This document shows, one piece after another, positions 1-8,338 of a stretch of 57,262 nt of DNA. Each line of letters begins with the position of its first letter. Positions within the stretch are counted from its first letter, which is position 1. Where the stretch lies: NCBI GenBank assembly GCA_015067565.1, contig SVMF01000017.1, positions 1 through 57,262 of the forward strand, in the 5' to 3' direction. Origin of the DNA: Oscillospiraceae bacterium. Lineage in GTDB: Bacteria > Bacillota > Clostridia > Oscillospirales > Oscillospiraceae. Position numbers and translations under genes: made by a program. The notes under the pieces are model-generated. The model did not search any database and had not been told where the DNA came from. It saw nothing but the letters and a program-made list of their open reading frames with translations.

Positions 1-306
1 CCCTCTCTCTTGACGCTCTCCCGGCACGCTGACGCGGATCGTTCCCCTGTGGTGATCGGTTTCGTGATGCGAAATTCTTGCCGCCTTTGCAAGAAAAAAT
101 TTATCAAACTTTATGAAAATAATTGACCAATTTCAATTTGTCGCTCCGGTTGCCCTCGATAAAAACGACCACAACGCTGTCACGACAACGCGCAGCGTGC
201 CTGGAGGGGGCATGGGGAGGGCGGCTCTGCGGCGGGGCAGGCAGTAACAAAACATGAAACGTTTGAAAAGCCGCAGGCTCCAGCGCCTCCCCATGCCTGT
301 TCTTTG

Positions 307-336
307 GTACCTTTCTTGCAGGAGCAAGAAAGGTAC
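307..336. repeat. Hairpin inside repeat copy A
   Basis: Arms gtacctttcttgc and gcaagaaaggtac form a perfect 13-bp stem with a 4-base loop (agga). The same hairpin is present in copies B (36090-36119) and C (36900-36929), so it is the conserved core of the element. Confidence 0.85.
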
Positions 337-455
337 GCCCCACGCAGTGGAGCAAACTTCCGACTTGTATAGTAGCAATTTCCTTATAAAAACTGCCTAC
401 GAGCGCGCCAAGGATGTCGCGCGCTACGATATGCGAAAGGCGAGACTTCTTGCAC

Positions 456-479
456 AGGGTCACGGCATGCCGTGACCCT
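456..479. repeat. 24-bp perfect palindrome in copy A
   Basis: The half-site is agggtcacggca and the sequence is its own reverse complement, centred on gcatgc. Related palindromes with other arms occur at 36724-36743 and 36801-36820. In copy B the palindrome is partly decayed. Confidence 0.75.
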
Positions 480-560
480 ACAATGACGTGAGCAACGAAC
501 CGATAAATTGGAATTTATTATTGGGTAATAGTATCATACAAGATGGAAGGAGGTTCTCTT

Positions 561-3500
561 TTGGAACAATTGCTCAATATTCTGAATCAACTGCCCGATG
601 TACATAAGCTTCTTGAGGCGGTAGAAAAAAACCAGGTGGTAGGAATGTCCGGTGTGGCACAGATCAACCGCTCACACCTGATCGCCACCACCCTCAACAG
701 CCTGAAACGGCCTGCGCTCATCCTATGCCAGGACGAGCTTGCCGCCCGTCGCACACAGCAGGAGCTGGAATCCTTCCTGGGCAAGGAATTTCCGCTTCTG
801 CCGAGCCGTGACCTGACCTTCCACAATGCCTCGGCCATCTCGCGTGGCTGGGAGCACAAGCGCTTAAAGCTCCTTTATGACATGGCAAACGGAAACGCAC
901 CCGTCGTGATCACGACCTGGGAGGCCTTTGTCATGCGCACCATGCCGAAAAGCGCATTGTTTTCCTGCACACTTTCGCTTTCTGTCGGCACGCAGATGTC
1001 CATTGAGGAGGTCTGCGCCCGTCTGACCAAATGTGGCTATAGCCGCTGTACGATGGTCGAGGGAGTGGGTCAGTTTTCAGTCCGTGGTGGCATTTTGGAT
1101 GTTTTTTCACCCTCGTCGGAGCAGCCGGTGCGTATTGAGTTCTTCGGTGACGAGGTCGACACGATGGGCAGCTTCGATGTTGTGAGCCAGCGAAGGACGG
1201 AGAATGTCGAGAACATCGTCATTCTGCCGATTGCGGAGACGATCCCGTCCCTGCATCCGCAGGGCATCGAGGGACTTGCCGATGCGCTCGAGGCACTTTT
1301 GACCCGTCTGCGCCGCAAAAAGACACCGAATGAGGCCCTTTTGCGGACGCTCACCGAGGATGCGGAGAATATTCGAGCGAATTTGAGCTTTTCTGCTGCA
1401 GATCGCTACATTTCGCTCATTTATCCAGAGTTCACCTGCGCAGCGGACTATATTTCAGCAGAAACCGTGGTGTTTTTCTGCGATCACGGAAACCTGCACC
1501 GTGCTGCTGACCGCTACACCGACGAGGAAGGAATGATGCTCGACAGCCTTCTGGACTCCGGCATTTTGTGCGGCGAGCTGTGCGAATTTTCAATCGATTG
1601 GGAGCGGCTTTGCGAAGGCTTGAACGGCCATGCGGCTGTGTTTTTGGACTCCTTTTTGGCCGCAAGCTACCCCGAAGGCCTGAAGCCGAAGGCGCTTTTG
1701 TTCCTGACGGCCAAGCAGCTGCCCTCTTACGGCGGCAATCTGGATGCGGCGGTCAGCGATCTGGCCTTTTATCAAAAAAATGACTTTGCGGTGCTGGTTC
1801 TGTGCGGTAACCGCAGGCGTGGTGAGCTTTTGGCCGAGCAGATGCGTGAAAAGAATCTCTCTGCCTTCCTCGCCTTCCCTCTGATGAAGCTGCCGAAGGC
1901 CGGTCAGATCCTGCTGACGGACGGTGCACTGCCCTTCGGCATGGAATATCCCGATCTGCGTTTTGCGGTGCTGACCGAGGGTCAGCTTATGGCACAAAAC
2001 GCTCAAAAAACGCGCAAAAAGCATCAAAAGCCAACCAATCGACAAAAATTGGACTCCTTTGCAGACCTTGCGCCGGGGGATTTGGTCGTCCACGACTACC
2101 ACGGCATCGGCCGTTATGTGTGCATGGAGCAGATCAAGGTCGACGGAGCGATCAAGGACTATGTCAAAATCGCTTATCAGGGTACGGACACGCTGTTTGT
2201 GCCTGCTACGCAGCTCGACCTGATCGCAAAATACATTGGCGGTGGCGAGGAGAGCCCCGTCAAGCTCAACCGTCTGGGCGGTGACAGCTGGCAGAAGGCC
2301 AAGAGCCGTGCCAAGGCGGCGGCTAAGCTGCTGGCAGAGGATCTCATCAAGCTCTATGCCGAGCGCAAGCGTTTGATGGGCTATGCCTTTGCTGCGGATA
2401 CCCCGTGGCAGTCGGAGTTTGAGCAGAACTTCCCCTATGCCGAAACGGACGATCAGCTGCGCTGCATCGACGAGATCAAGACAGACATGGAGGCACCGCA
2501 GCCGATGGATCGACTGCTGTGCGGCGATGTCGGCTTCGGAAAGACCGAGGTCGCTCTGCGTGCTGCCATGAAGGCCATTTTGGACGGCAAGCAGGTGGCA
2601 ATCTTAGTGCCGACCACGGTTCTGGCGCAGCAGCATTACACCACGGCGGTCAACCGCTTCCGCGGCTTCCCGGTCAACATCGGGATGCTCTCACGCTTCT
2701 GCACGGCTGCCCAGATCCGCAAAAACATCTCCGATCTGCGCGCAGGCGCACTCGATCTGATCGTCGGGACGCACAAGCTGTTGCAAAAAGAGGTCGAATT
2801 CAAGGACCTCGGTCTGCTCATCGTTGACGAGGAGCAGCGCTTCGGCGTGTCGCACAAGGAAAAGCTCAAGGAGCTTGCTCGAGGGGTCGATGTGCTGACC
2901 CTCTCGGCCACGCCCATTCCCAGAACGCTCAACATGGCTCTTTCGGGGATTCGTGATATGTCCACCATCGAGGAGCCGCCACACGACCGCTTCCCGGTGC
3001 AGACCTTTGTGCTCGAATACGCCGAGCCGGTGCTGGTCGATGCAATGCGCCGCGAGGTTGAGCGGGGAGGGCAGGTTTATTTCCTGCACAACCGCGTCGA
3101 GACGATCGCCCGCTGTGCTGCGCGGATCAAGGCTGCCCTGCCCGATGTGGAGGTCGGCATTGCCCACGGCAAGATGAGCGAGGAGGAGCTCAGCGAGATG
3201 ATGCAACGCATGGCCGACGGCGAGATCAAGATTCTTGTGTGCACGACCATCATTGAAACGGGCATCGACATCCCGAATGTCAACACGCTGATCATCGAGG
3301 ATGCCGATAAGCTCGGTCTGGCGCAGCTGCATCAGATCCGCGGCCGTGTCGGCCGCAGCAACCGCCATGCCTTTGCCTACCTGACCTTCCGTCAGGGCAA
3401 GGTTCTGACCGAGGTGGCCGAAAAGCGCCTGAATGCCATCCGTGACTTTGCTGAGTTTGGCTCGGGCTTCAAGATCGCCATGCGTGACCTCGAGATTCGT

Positions 3501-4067
3501 GGCGCGGGCAATCTTTTGGGCGCCGAGCAGTCGGGACATATGCTCTCGGTCGGCTACGATATGTATCTGAAGCTGTTGGAGGAGGCTGTTCTGGAGGAGC
3601 GCGGTGAAAAGCCCGTGCAGGAGGTGCAGTGTACGGCCGACCTCGATGTGACTGCAAACATCGACAAGCGCTTTGTTGCCTCGGGCGAGCAGCGCATGGA
3701 TCTGTACCGCCGAATGGCTGCCATCCGCTCGCAGCACGATGCCGATGAGCTGCTCGACGAGATCGTCGACCGCTACGGCGATCCGCCCCACGGCGCAATG
3801 AATCTGATCGCCATTGCCCTGCTGCGCGCAAAGGCTGCGGCGATCGGCATCACCGATATTTCGCAGAGCGGCCGAACGGTGCGCTTCGTGATGACAAAAT
3901 TCGACTTTGCGATGGTGGCGCAGCTTTGCGACCTGCCGCAGTTCCGTAAGCGTCTGTATTTGTCGCCTAAAATGGATAAGCCGACGCTGATCCTCAACCT
4001 CGCGGCCGGAGAAAATCCCCTGCGCGCCAGCGAGGGTTTCGTGAAAGAATTTTCTGCACTTTTTTAG
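561..4067 (+). CDS. mfd: Transcription-repair coupling factor Mfd
   Basis: The product is a DNA translocase that removes RNA polymerase stalled at lesions and recruits UvrA for nucleotide excision repair. The 1168 residues match the usual full length. Visible in order are a UvrB-like N-terminal part, the RNA polymerase interaction domain near residues 505-565 (GDLVVHDYHGIGRYV), Walker A GDVGFGKTE near 654, the DEEQRFGV helicase motif near 756, an intact second helicase half (IIETGIDIPNVNT, QIRGRVGRS) and the C-terminal TRCF domain. The in-frame ATG at 543 lies upstream of a perfect AAGGAGG (547-553), so the TTG at 561, seven bases after it, is the better start. It stands alone between the repeat and the VanW gene. 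Confidence 0.97.
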   Translation: MEQLLNILNQLPDVHKLLEAVEKNQVVGMSGVAQINRSHLIATTLNSLKRPALILCQDELAARRTQQELESFLGKEFPLLPSRDLTFHNASAISRGWEHKRLKLLYDMANGNAPVVITTWEAFVMRTMPKSALFSCTLSLSVGTQMSIEEVCARLTKCGYSRCTMVEGVGQFSVRGGILDVFSPSSEQPVRIEFFGDEVDTMGSFDVVSQRRTENVENIVILPIAETIPSLHPQGIEGLADALEALLTRLRRKKTPNEALLRTLTEDAENIRANLSFSAADRYISLIYPEFTCAADYISAETVVFFCDHGNLHRAADRYTDEEGMMLDSLLDSGILCGELCEFSIDWERLCEGLNGHAAVFLDSFLAASYPEGLKPKALLFLTAKQLPSYGGNLDAAVSDLAFYQKNDFAVLVLCGNRRRGELLAEQMREKNLSAFLAFPLMKLPKAGQILLTDGALPFGMEYPDLRFAVLTEGQLMAQNAQKTRKKHQKPTNRQKLDSFADLAPGDLVVHDYHGIGRYVCMEQIKVDGAIKDYVKIAYQGTDTLFVPATQLDLIAKYIGGGEESPVKLNRLGGDSWQKAKSRAKAAAKLLAEDLIKLYAERKRLMGYAFAADTPWQSEFEQNFPYAETDDQLRCIDEIKTDMEAPQPMDRLLCGDVGFGKTEVALRAAMKAILDGKQVAILVPTTVLAQQHYTTAVNRFRGFPVNIGMLSRFCTAAQIRKNISDLRAGALDLIVGTHKLLQKEVEFKDLGLLIVDEEQRFGVSHKEKLKELARGVDVLTLSATPIPRTLNMALSGIRDMSTIEEPPHDRFPVQTFVLEYAEPVLVDAMRREVERGGQVYFLHNRVETIARCAARIKAALPDVEVGIAHGKMSEEELSEMMQRMADGEIKILVCTTIIETGIDIPNVNTLIIEDADKLGLAQLHQIRGRVGRSNRHAFAYLTFRQGKVLTEVAEKRLNAIRDFAEFGSGFKIAMRDLEIRGAGNLLGAEQSGHMLSVGYDMYLKLLEEAVLEERGEKPVQEVQCTADLDVTANIDKRFVASGEQRMDLYRRMAAIRSQHDADELLDEIVDRYGDPPHGAMNLIAIALLRAKAAAIGITDISQSGRTVRFVMTKFDFAMVAQLCDLPQFRKRLYLSPKMDKPTLILNLAAGENPLRASEGFVKEFSALF

Positions 4068-4145
4068 AATTTTTTGAAACAAAACGCAGATTTTTTCGTC
4101 TATCTTTTCAGAGGTGTTTTTACCTCGGCAAAAGTGCACAAATGA

Positions 4146-4156
4146 GTTTACATAAT
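4146..4156 (+). repeat. GTTTACATAAT motif, intergenic copy
   Basis: An exact copy of the 11-base motif otherwise seen six times inside the aromatic operon, here in the mfd-vanW spacer and in the same orientation. Its role is unknown. Confidence 0.5.
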
Positions 4157-4183
4157 TTCGTCTTTTTTGTGTAGAAAACATTG

Positions 4184-4211
4184 TTGCATTTTGTCGCATC
4201 TTCGGTATAAT
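4184..4211 (+). promoter_or_regulatory. Predicted sigma-A promoter for the VanW gene
   Basis: TTGCAT (4184-4189), a 16-base spacer and a perfect TATAAT (4206-4211) lie 45 bases before the VanW start. The rest of the 189-base spacer after mfd is AT-rich with no other clear signal except the 11-base motif at 4146. Confidence 0.6.
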
Positions 4212-4256
4212 AATAGTGAATAGAAGGAACAAGTGCAGAAAATAAGGAGTATTCTT

Positions 4257-6437
4257 ATGGGAAAATTTGAAAAAACACCGCAGCCTCGTCCTGCGAATCG
4301 GGCACCCCGTCCCGCTCAGACGAGAAGAAAAAAACAACAGAACAATCTGGCCCTCATCTGGGGCATCGGCGGTGGTGCGCTGCTGCTGGTGGCCTGTCTG
4401 GTCGGCTATTTCATGCTCAAAAAGTCCGACGGCGGCAATACGGCCAAGCCGGAGGCCAATCGCATCATCGAAAACGCTTATGTTGCCGGCGTTCCCGTCG
4501 GCGGAATGACCCGTGAGGAGGCGCTGGAGGCCCTGCGTGCGCAGTTCCCGGCCGTGGACACCACGGGTATGAGCGAGGAAGAGGCCAAGGCGCTGGCCAA
4601 CACTGTCACCTTCGGCGACAAGATGGAAAATATGGACATCCGCTTGTACCGAAGCGACGATGTTATGGAGCTGTTCACCACGACCTATGACCCGTCGAAG
4701 GAGCAGCAGACCGATATGTTCGGTGAGATCATCGAGCATCCGCAGAACCCCGTGCCTACCCCCGACGGCTCCGGCGAGACCACTGAGCCCGAGGAGACCG
4801 AGGAGCTGCCCGGGGAGCCGATCGAGGAAGATCCTGATGCGCCCCTCGATGAGGACGGCAAGCCCTATATCCTGGAAAACACCATCTGCTTGCCCAAGGC
4901 AAATGTCGAGATCCGCTTCGACCTGCAGGAGGTCGTTGAGGCTGCCTACCAGTTCGGCCGTGCGGCCGAGGTGGAAGCTGCAGATCGTCACGATGTGGAC
5001 ATCTCCAAGTTCCTGCAGATCAACGATCATGGCTACATCGACGATGTTCTCAGCCGCCTGAACGAGAATGCCACGGAGGGCGGAGAGACGACCTACCGTG
5101 ACGCAAAGACCTTCATCGACGACGAGGACGGCAATCCCGTCGAGGTCGACTGCATCGAGATCCAGCTCGGCAGCATCCAGCGCGAGCTGGACCTGAACGA
5201 CCTGAAGGAGGAGATCCTGCGCACCTACATGGTCGCTCGGTTCGACCTGCAGTATATCTACGACGAGAAGATTCCGCAGCCGCTGGATCTGGACAAGCTG
5301 TACAAGGATTACAAATGCGTTGCGCCCGTCGATGCCGTCTGCGACAAGGAGACCTATGAGATCACCGAGAGCGAGAAGGGTTGGGGCTTCACCATGCGCG
5401 ATGCGTATGAAAAACTCTCTGCGGCCCTGCCCGGCGATACGGTCGTCCTGCCGCTGACCGATCTGGAGCCTGCGCGTTCGACCGAGACCATCAAGAACAG
5501 CCTGTTCAGCGATGTTCTGGCCACCTATGACAGCCCCCACGTCTGGAATCCCACCCGTACGCGCAACCTGGAGCTGGCCAGTAAGGCCATCGACGGCACC
5601 ATCCTCAACCCCGGTGACATCTTCTCCTTCAACGACATCGTCGGTGAGAGAACCGCGGATAAGGGTTACGGTGAGGCAGGTGTTTATGTCGGCGGCCGTA
5701 CCGAAAATCAGCTCGGCGGCGGCGTTTGCCAGGTCGCTTCGACGCTGTATTGGTGCACGCTGAAGGCTGACCTCGAGGTCATCGAGCGTGCCGAGCACCA
5801 GTTCACCCCCTCTTATGTCCCCTGGGGCATGGATGCCACCATCTACTGGGGCTATCTGGACTACCGCTTCCGCAATAACACCCCTTATCCCATCCGCATT
5901 GATGCCTCTGTCTCCGATGGCTATGTCCATGTGACCTTCGTTGGCACGGAGACCAAGGATTATACCGTCAAGCTGTTCTACGAGATCCAGGATTCCGACA
6001 AGGCCGAGGAAAAAACGGTCTATATCCACCCGGATATGAAGAATTACAGCAAGTTCTCCGGGTATACCCACGGCGAGACCATCCAGACCGCCTACGACGG
6101 CTACAAGGTGTACACCTATATGCAGAAGATCGACAAGAACGGCAATGTGATCTCTACCGATCGTGTGAATATCTCCAACTATGACCGCAGAGATAAGGAG
6201 GTTGCCTACCTGCTCGATCCGTCCATCCCCATGAACCAGCAGATTGACTCCAACGGCAATTTGATCGAGACAACCGAACCGACCGAGCCGCCTACCGAGT
6301 CGACCGAGCCGACGGAACCGCCTACGGAATCCACCGAGCCGCCTACTGAGTCGACCGAGCCGACCGAGCCGCCCACGGAATCCACCGAGCCTCCGACAGA
6401 GTCCACCGAGCCCCTGCCGGAGCTGCCCGAGCCGTAG
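4257..6437 (+). CDS. VanW-family protein with peptidoglycan-binding domain, membrane anchored
   Basis: The protein has 726 residues. After a basic, proline-rich cytoplasmic start there is one membrane segment (near residues 31-54), so most of the protein is outside the cell. Residues around 75-105 (AGVPVGGMTREEALEAL) resemble the YoaR/PG_binding_4 domain. The VanW domain lies near 436-550 (NPGDIFSFNDIVGER, GGGVCQVASTLYW, RNNTPYPIRID). VanW proteins are linked to the cell envelope, and some occur with vancomycin resistance genes, but their biochemical role is unclear; no van genes are present here. The C-terminus is a tandem Thr-Glu-Pro tail. A GTG at 4233 is in frame, but AAGGAG at 4244-4249 points to the ATG at 4257. 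The lipoprotein gene follows after 26 bases. Confidence 0.88.
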   Translation: MGKFEKTPQPRPANRAPRPAQTRRKKQQNNLALIWGIGGGALLLVACLVGYFMLKKSDGGNTAKPEANRIIENAYVAGVPVGGMTREEALEALRAQFPAVDTTGMSEEEAKALANTVTFGDKMENMDIRLYRSDDVMELFTTTYDPSKEQQTDMFGEIIEHPQNPVPTPDGSGETTEPEETEELPGEPIEEDPDAPLDEDGKPYILENTICLPKANVEIRFDLQEVVEAAYQFGRAAEVEAADRHDVDISKFLQINDHGYIDDVLSRLNENATEGGETTYRDAKTFIDDEDGNPVEVDCIEIQLGSIQRELDLNDLKEEILRTYMVARFDLQYIYDEKIPQPLDLDKLYKDYKCVAPVDAVCDKETYEITESEKGWGFTMRDAYEKLSAALPGDTVVLPLTDLEPARSTETIKNSLFSDVLATYDSPHVWNPTRTRNLELASKAIDGTILNPGDIFSFNDIVGERTADKGYGEAGVYVGGRTENQLGGGVCQVASTLYWCTLKADLEVIERAEHQFTPSYVPWGMDATIYWGYLDYRFRNNTPYPIRIDASVSDGYVHVTFVGTETKDYTVKLFYEIQDSDKAEEKTVYIHPDMKNYSKFSGYTHGETIQTAYDGYKVYTYMQKIDKNGNVISTDRVNISNYDRRDKEVAYLLDPSIPMNQQIDSNGNLIETTEPTEPPTESTEPTEPPTESTEPPTESTEPTEPPTESTEPPTESTEPLPELPEP
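6271..6434 (+). repeat. Tandem TEP/PTES-coding repeat at the VanW C-terminus
   Basis: About 54 codons made of variants of TEPTEPPTES. Low-complexity linkers of the same kind occur in the proteins encoded at 39571 and 48752. Such tracts usually act as extended wall-spanning spacers, but here the tract is at the very C-terminus and links to no further domain. Confidence 0.85.
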
Positions 6438-6463
6438 TCTGATACAAGGAAGAGGTGTTGTTT

Positions 6464-7348
6464 TTGAAACGATATTTGGCATGGGTGCTTGCCCTTGGAA
6501 TCATGTTTGCTCTGTGCGCCTGTTCCTCGGAGAAGAAGCCGACCGAGGCGCCCACCGTTCCGACCAACCTGCTGGTCACCGAACCGACTGCCGAGACCGG
6601 CATGAACGGTGAGGTCATCACCGAGGGCGCAAACAGCAAGTGCCTGTTTGAAAATGAATTTTGTTCCTTCACTCTGCAAAAGGCCGAGATCGACAGCCTT
6701 AGCGACTACTGCTGGGATGTCACGCTGGTCAACCGCACCGGCACAGAGCAGGTTTTCACCATGGACGATGTTTATGTCAATGACTACCAGCTCGACCCGA
6801 ACTGGGCCGTCAAGGTTCCGGCCGGCATGACCGCCGAGGAGAAGATCGTCTGGCCCTCGCCCGAGATGGAGGCGCTTGGCATCATGCAGGTCACCCGTGT
6901 GGACTTTGTCCTGCGCGTCAATTCTGCCAGTGCGGAACTGGCGAAGGTTGAGCTGACCAATTATCCGTCGGGCAAGAGTGCCTACATCCCGCAGGCCCGT
7001 AACCCCATGACCACCGACATCGTCCTGATCGACAATGCCGAGTATACCGCGATCATCACGGGTTTTGACCCCGATGACCGCTGGGGCTGCAAGCTTGAGC
7101 TTTACCTGCACAACAAGACCGGGCAGACGGTTGTTTTCTCGGCCAAGAATGTGCTCGTCAGCGGCTGCGAGCTGGATCCGCAGTGGCGCTGCACCGTGCC
7201 TGCGGGCAAGCAGAGCGTCAGTCAGATGCTGTGGTTTGACGAGCAGCTCGAGGAGGCCGGCGATGTGACCGGAATTACCTTCGATCTGGACATCAGCACC
7301 ACGAGTGGCACCGTTTTGACCGGTGGCTCGTATGTCTATGTTCCGTGA
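6464..7348 (+). CDS. Putative surface lipoprotein of unknown function
   Basis: The protein has 294 residues. It begins with a basic residue pair, a hydrophobic stretch and a lipobox-like LCAC followed by SS, so it should be lipid-anchored outside the membrane. A short Thr/Pro/Glu-rich linker follows. The remainder appears to hold two related beta-rich halves, since both contain paired phrases such as YQLDPNWAVKVPAGM and CELDPQWRCTVPAGK. I do not recognise the family. The GTG at 6455 overlaps the AGGAAGAGG ribosome binding site (6447-6455), so TTG at 6464, eight bases after it, is preferred. It is probably co-transcribed with the VanW gene. Confidence 0.8.
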   Translation: MKRYLAWVLALGIMFALCACSSEKKPTEAPTVPTNLLVTEPTAETGMNGEVITEGANSKCLFENEFCSFTLQKAEIDSLSDYCWDVTLVNRTGTEQVFTMDDVYVNDYQLDPNWAVKVPAGMTAEEKIVWPSPEMEALGIMQVTRVDFVLRVNSASAELAKVELTNYPSGKSAYIPQARNPMTTDIVLIDNAEYTAIITGFDPDDRWGCKLELYLHNKTGQTVVFSAKNVLVSGCELDPQWRCTVPAGKQSVSQMLWFDEQLEEAGDVTGITFDLDISTTSGTVLTGGSYVYVP

Positions 7349-7378
7349 TCGGGTGGAATAAAAAAGCGATTCATAAAA

Positions 7379-7403
7379 CCGTCGAGGCATAAAGCCTCGA
7401 CGG
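7379..7403. repeat. Hairpin repeat ccgtcgaggc, copy 1
   Basis: Arms ccgtcgaggc and gcctcgacgg around ataaa form a perfect 10-bp stem (12 bp with flanking a/t pairs). It lies 30 bases after the lipoprotein stop and may end that transcript, although no clear T-run follows. Identical copies lie at 7664 and 7866. Confidence 0.8.
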
Positions 7404-7421
7404 TTCAGAGTGTCAAAAAAG

Positions 7422-7460
7422 TCGCCAATCGTCAAAATGCAAATTTTTGGCGGTTGGCGA
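7422..7460. repeat. Imperfect hairpin in the repeat stack
   Basis: Arms tcgccaa and ttggcga pair across a long loop. It is part of a series of dyads filling the gene-free stretch 7349-8180. Confidence 0.5.
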
Positions 7461-7551
7461 TCTGTATTCAAATAAGAGATTGCGAACGTATCTCCGATAC
7501 AGCAAAAAAGCACTTCAAATGCTTGCTGCGCAAGGCATTTTGACTTACATC

Positions 7552-7599
7552 GCAAACCGAGCTCTACCGTACCATCGTACGCCGACGCGCTCGGTTTGC
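7552..7599. repeat. Hairpin with 11-bp arms
   Basis: Arms gcaaaccgagc and gctcggtttgc are exact complements around a 26-base loop. No T-run follows. I see no gene here. Confidence 0.6.
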
Positions 7600-7626
7600 T
7601 CGTCTTGCCGCCTTTTTGAACTCTGA

Positions 7627-7660
7627 CAGTCTGTCGAAAATCGAGTTTTTCGACAGACTG
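7627..7660. repeat. Hairpin with 14-bp arms
   Basis: Arms cagtctgtcgaaaa and ttttcgacagactg are exact complements around tcgagt. A partial copy (ttttcgacagtctg) recurs at 7850-7863 directly before the third ccgtcgaggc hairpin, so these units move or duplicate together. Confidence 0.65.
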
Positions 7661-7663
7661 AAA

Positions 7664-7688
7664 CCGTCGAGGCATAAAGCCTCGACGG
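7664..7688. repeat. Hairpin repeat ccgtcgaggc, copy 2
   Basis: Identical in arms and loop to the hairpin at 7379. Confidence 0.8.
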
Positions 7689-7715
7689 TGAGCGTGTCAA
7701 AAAAGTTCTTATCGT

Positions 7716-7839
7716 GTCATCGCGAGGAGCGTAGCGACGTGGCGATCTCGTGCTGAAAGTTTGCTATTCTGCCGAAAGAAAGATAAAAATCAAACTTTCG
7801 AGATTGCCACGACCGCCTATTCGGCGGTCTCGCAATGAC
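7716..7839. repeat. MITE-like palindromic element, 124 bp
   Basis: The ends are imperfect inverted repeats (gtcatcgcgag / ctcgcaatgac), with inner arms gtggcgatctcg and cgagattgccac. A shorter relative with the same ends lies at 18675-18763. It encodes nothing. Elements with this gtcattgcga...tcgcaatgac layout are scattered in many bacterial genomes. Bases 7900-8180 downstream hold no gene or clear signal except the promoter at 8181. Confidence 0.7.
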
Positions 7840-7865
7840 AAGACTATCGTTTTTCGACAGTCTGA

Positions 7866-7890
7866 CCGTCGAGGCATAAAGCCTCGACGG
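7866..7890. terminator. Hairpin repeat ccgtcgaggc, copy 3, with T-run
   Basis: The same hairpin as at 7379 and 7664, but followed directly by TTTTTT. This copy has the form of an intrinsic terminator reading rightward. Confidence 0.65.
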
Positions 7891-8180
7891 TTTTTTGTGC
7901 AGGAATGGTGTTTGATGGTGTCGCGTGCGTAAAGCGCAGTATCCTTGAGGCGTACACAATCCTTGCTTGTCGGCACAGATGTTTCGCAGCCCTCCTGAGA
8001 ACACGACAGCACTTGTGCTCAATTGGTATTTTGGGACGATGACGGAAGAAACTTGCTGATGATTTGCTTTTTTTGAATAAAGTTCAAAAAGAATGAGGAG
8101 GCAACCCAAATAAGTCGGTAACAAGATGGAAAAATATAAAAAATGGGTGGAAAAATTTATAATTTTTGACATATTTACTA

Positions 8181-8209
8181 TTGAAATATGCGCTCCGTTA
8201 TGCTATGAT
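8181..8209 (+). promoter_or_regulatory. Predicted promoter for the kinase-peptide-adhesin unit
   Basis: TTGAAA (8181-8186), a 17-base spacer and TATGAT (8204-8209), with TG one base before the -10 (extended -10). It is 130 bases upstream of the kinase start, leaving a leader with no evident riboswitch. Confidence 0.65.
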
Positions 8210-8338
8210 AACTAAAATCGGAGATTGTGTATTCTGGGGCAGTGTCGAGTGAAAAAAATGTTAAAAACATCATCGGTTTTGGATAATTTCTCGACAAACT
8301 GAGCGCGATTCACGGACGAGGCAAGGAGGGTGAGACAG

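Larger units (their letters stand above)
1..516 (-). repeat. Long non-coding repeat, copy A (inverted relative to copies B and C)
   Basis: This gene-free stretch runs from the window edge almost to mfd. Its reverse complement matches 35910-36424 over its whole length with only scattered differences (about 95% identical by eye), and 36840-37122 in part. It contains a 13-bp-stem hairpin at 307-336 and a 24-bp perfect palindrome at 456-479. Short reading frames in it change between copies and show no protein-like conservation, so I treat it as a dispersed intergenic repeat and not a gene. The left end is cut by the window, so the true element may be longer. Bases 517-560 hold only the mfd ribosome binding site. 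Confidence 0.8.

Noticed and set aside
104-463. Short reading frames in the long repeat (also at 35861-36292 and 36704-37126)
   Set aside because: They look conserved only because the DNA repeat is conserved; hairpins lie within them and differences between copies do not favour silent changes.
2691-6482. 1263-codon open frame on the minus strand opposite mfd and the VanW gene
   Set aside because: Opposite genuine, well-conserved genes; the translation is a Leu/Gly/Arg-rich mirror with no domain, as expected from the codon bias. It also crosses an intergenic region.
7717-8172. 151-codon minus-strand frame between the lipoprotein and kinase genes
   Set aside because: It runs through a MITE-like element and a terminator hairpin, with no ribosome binding site.
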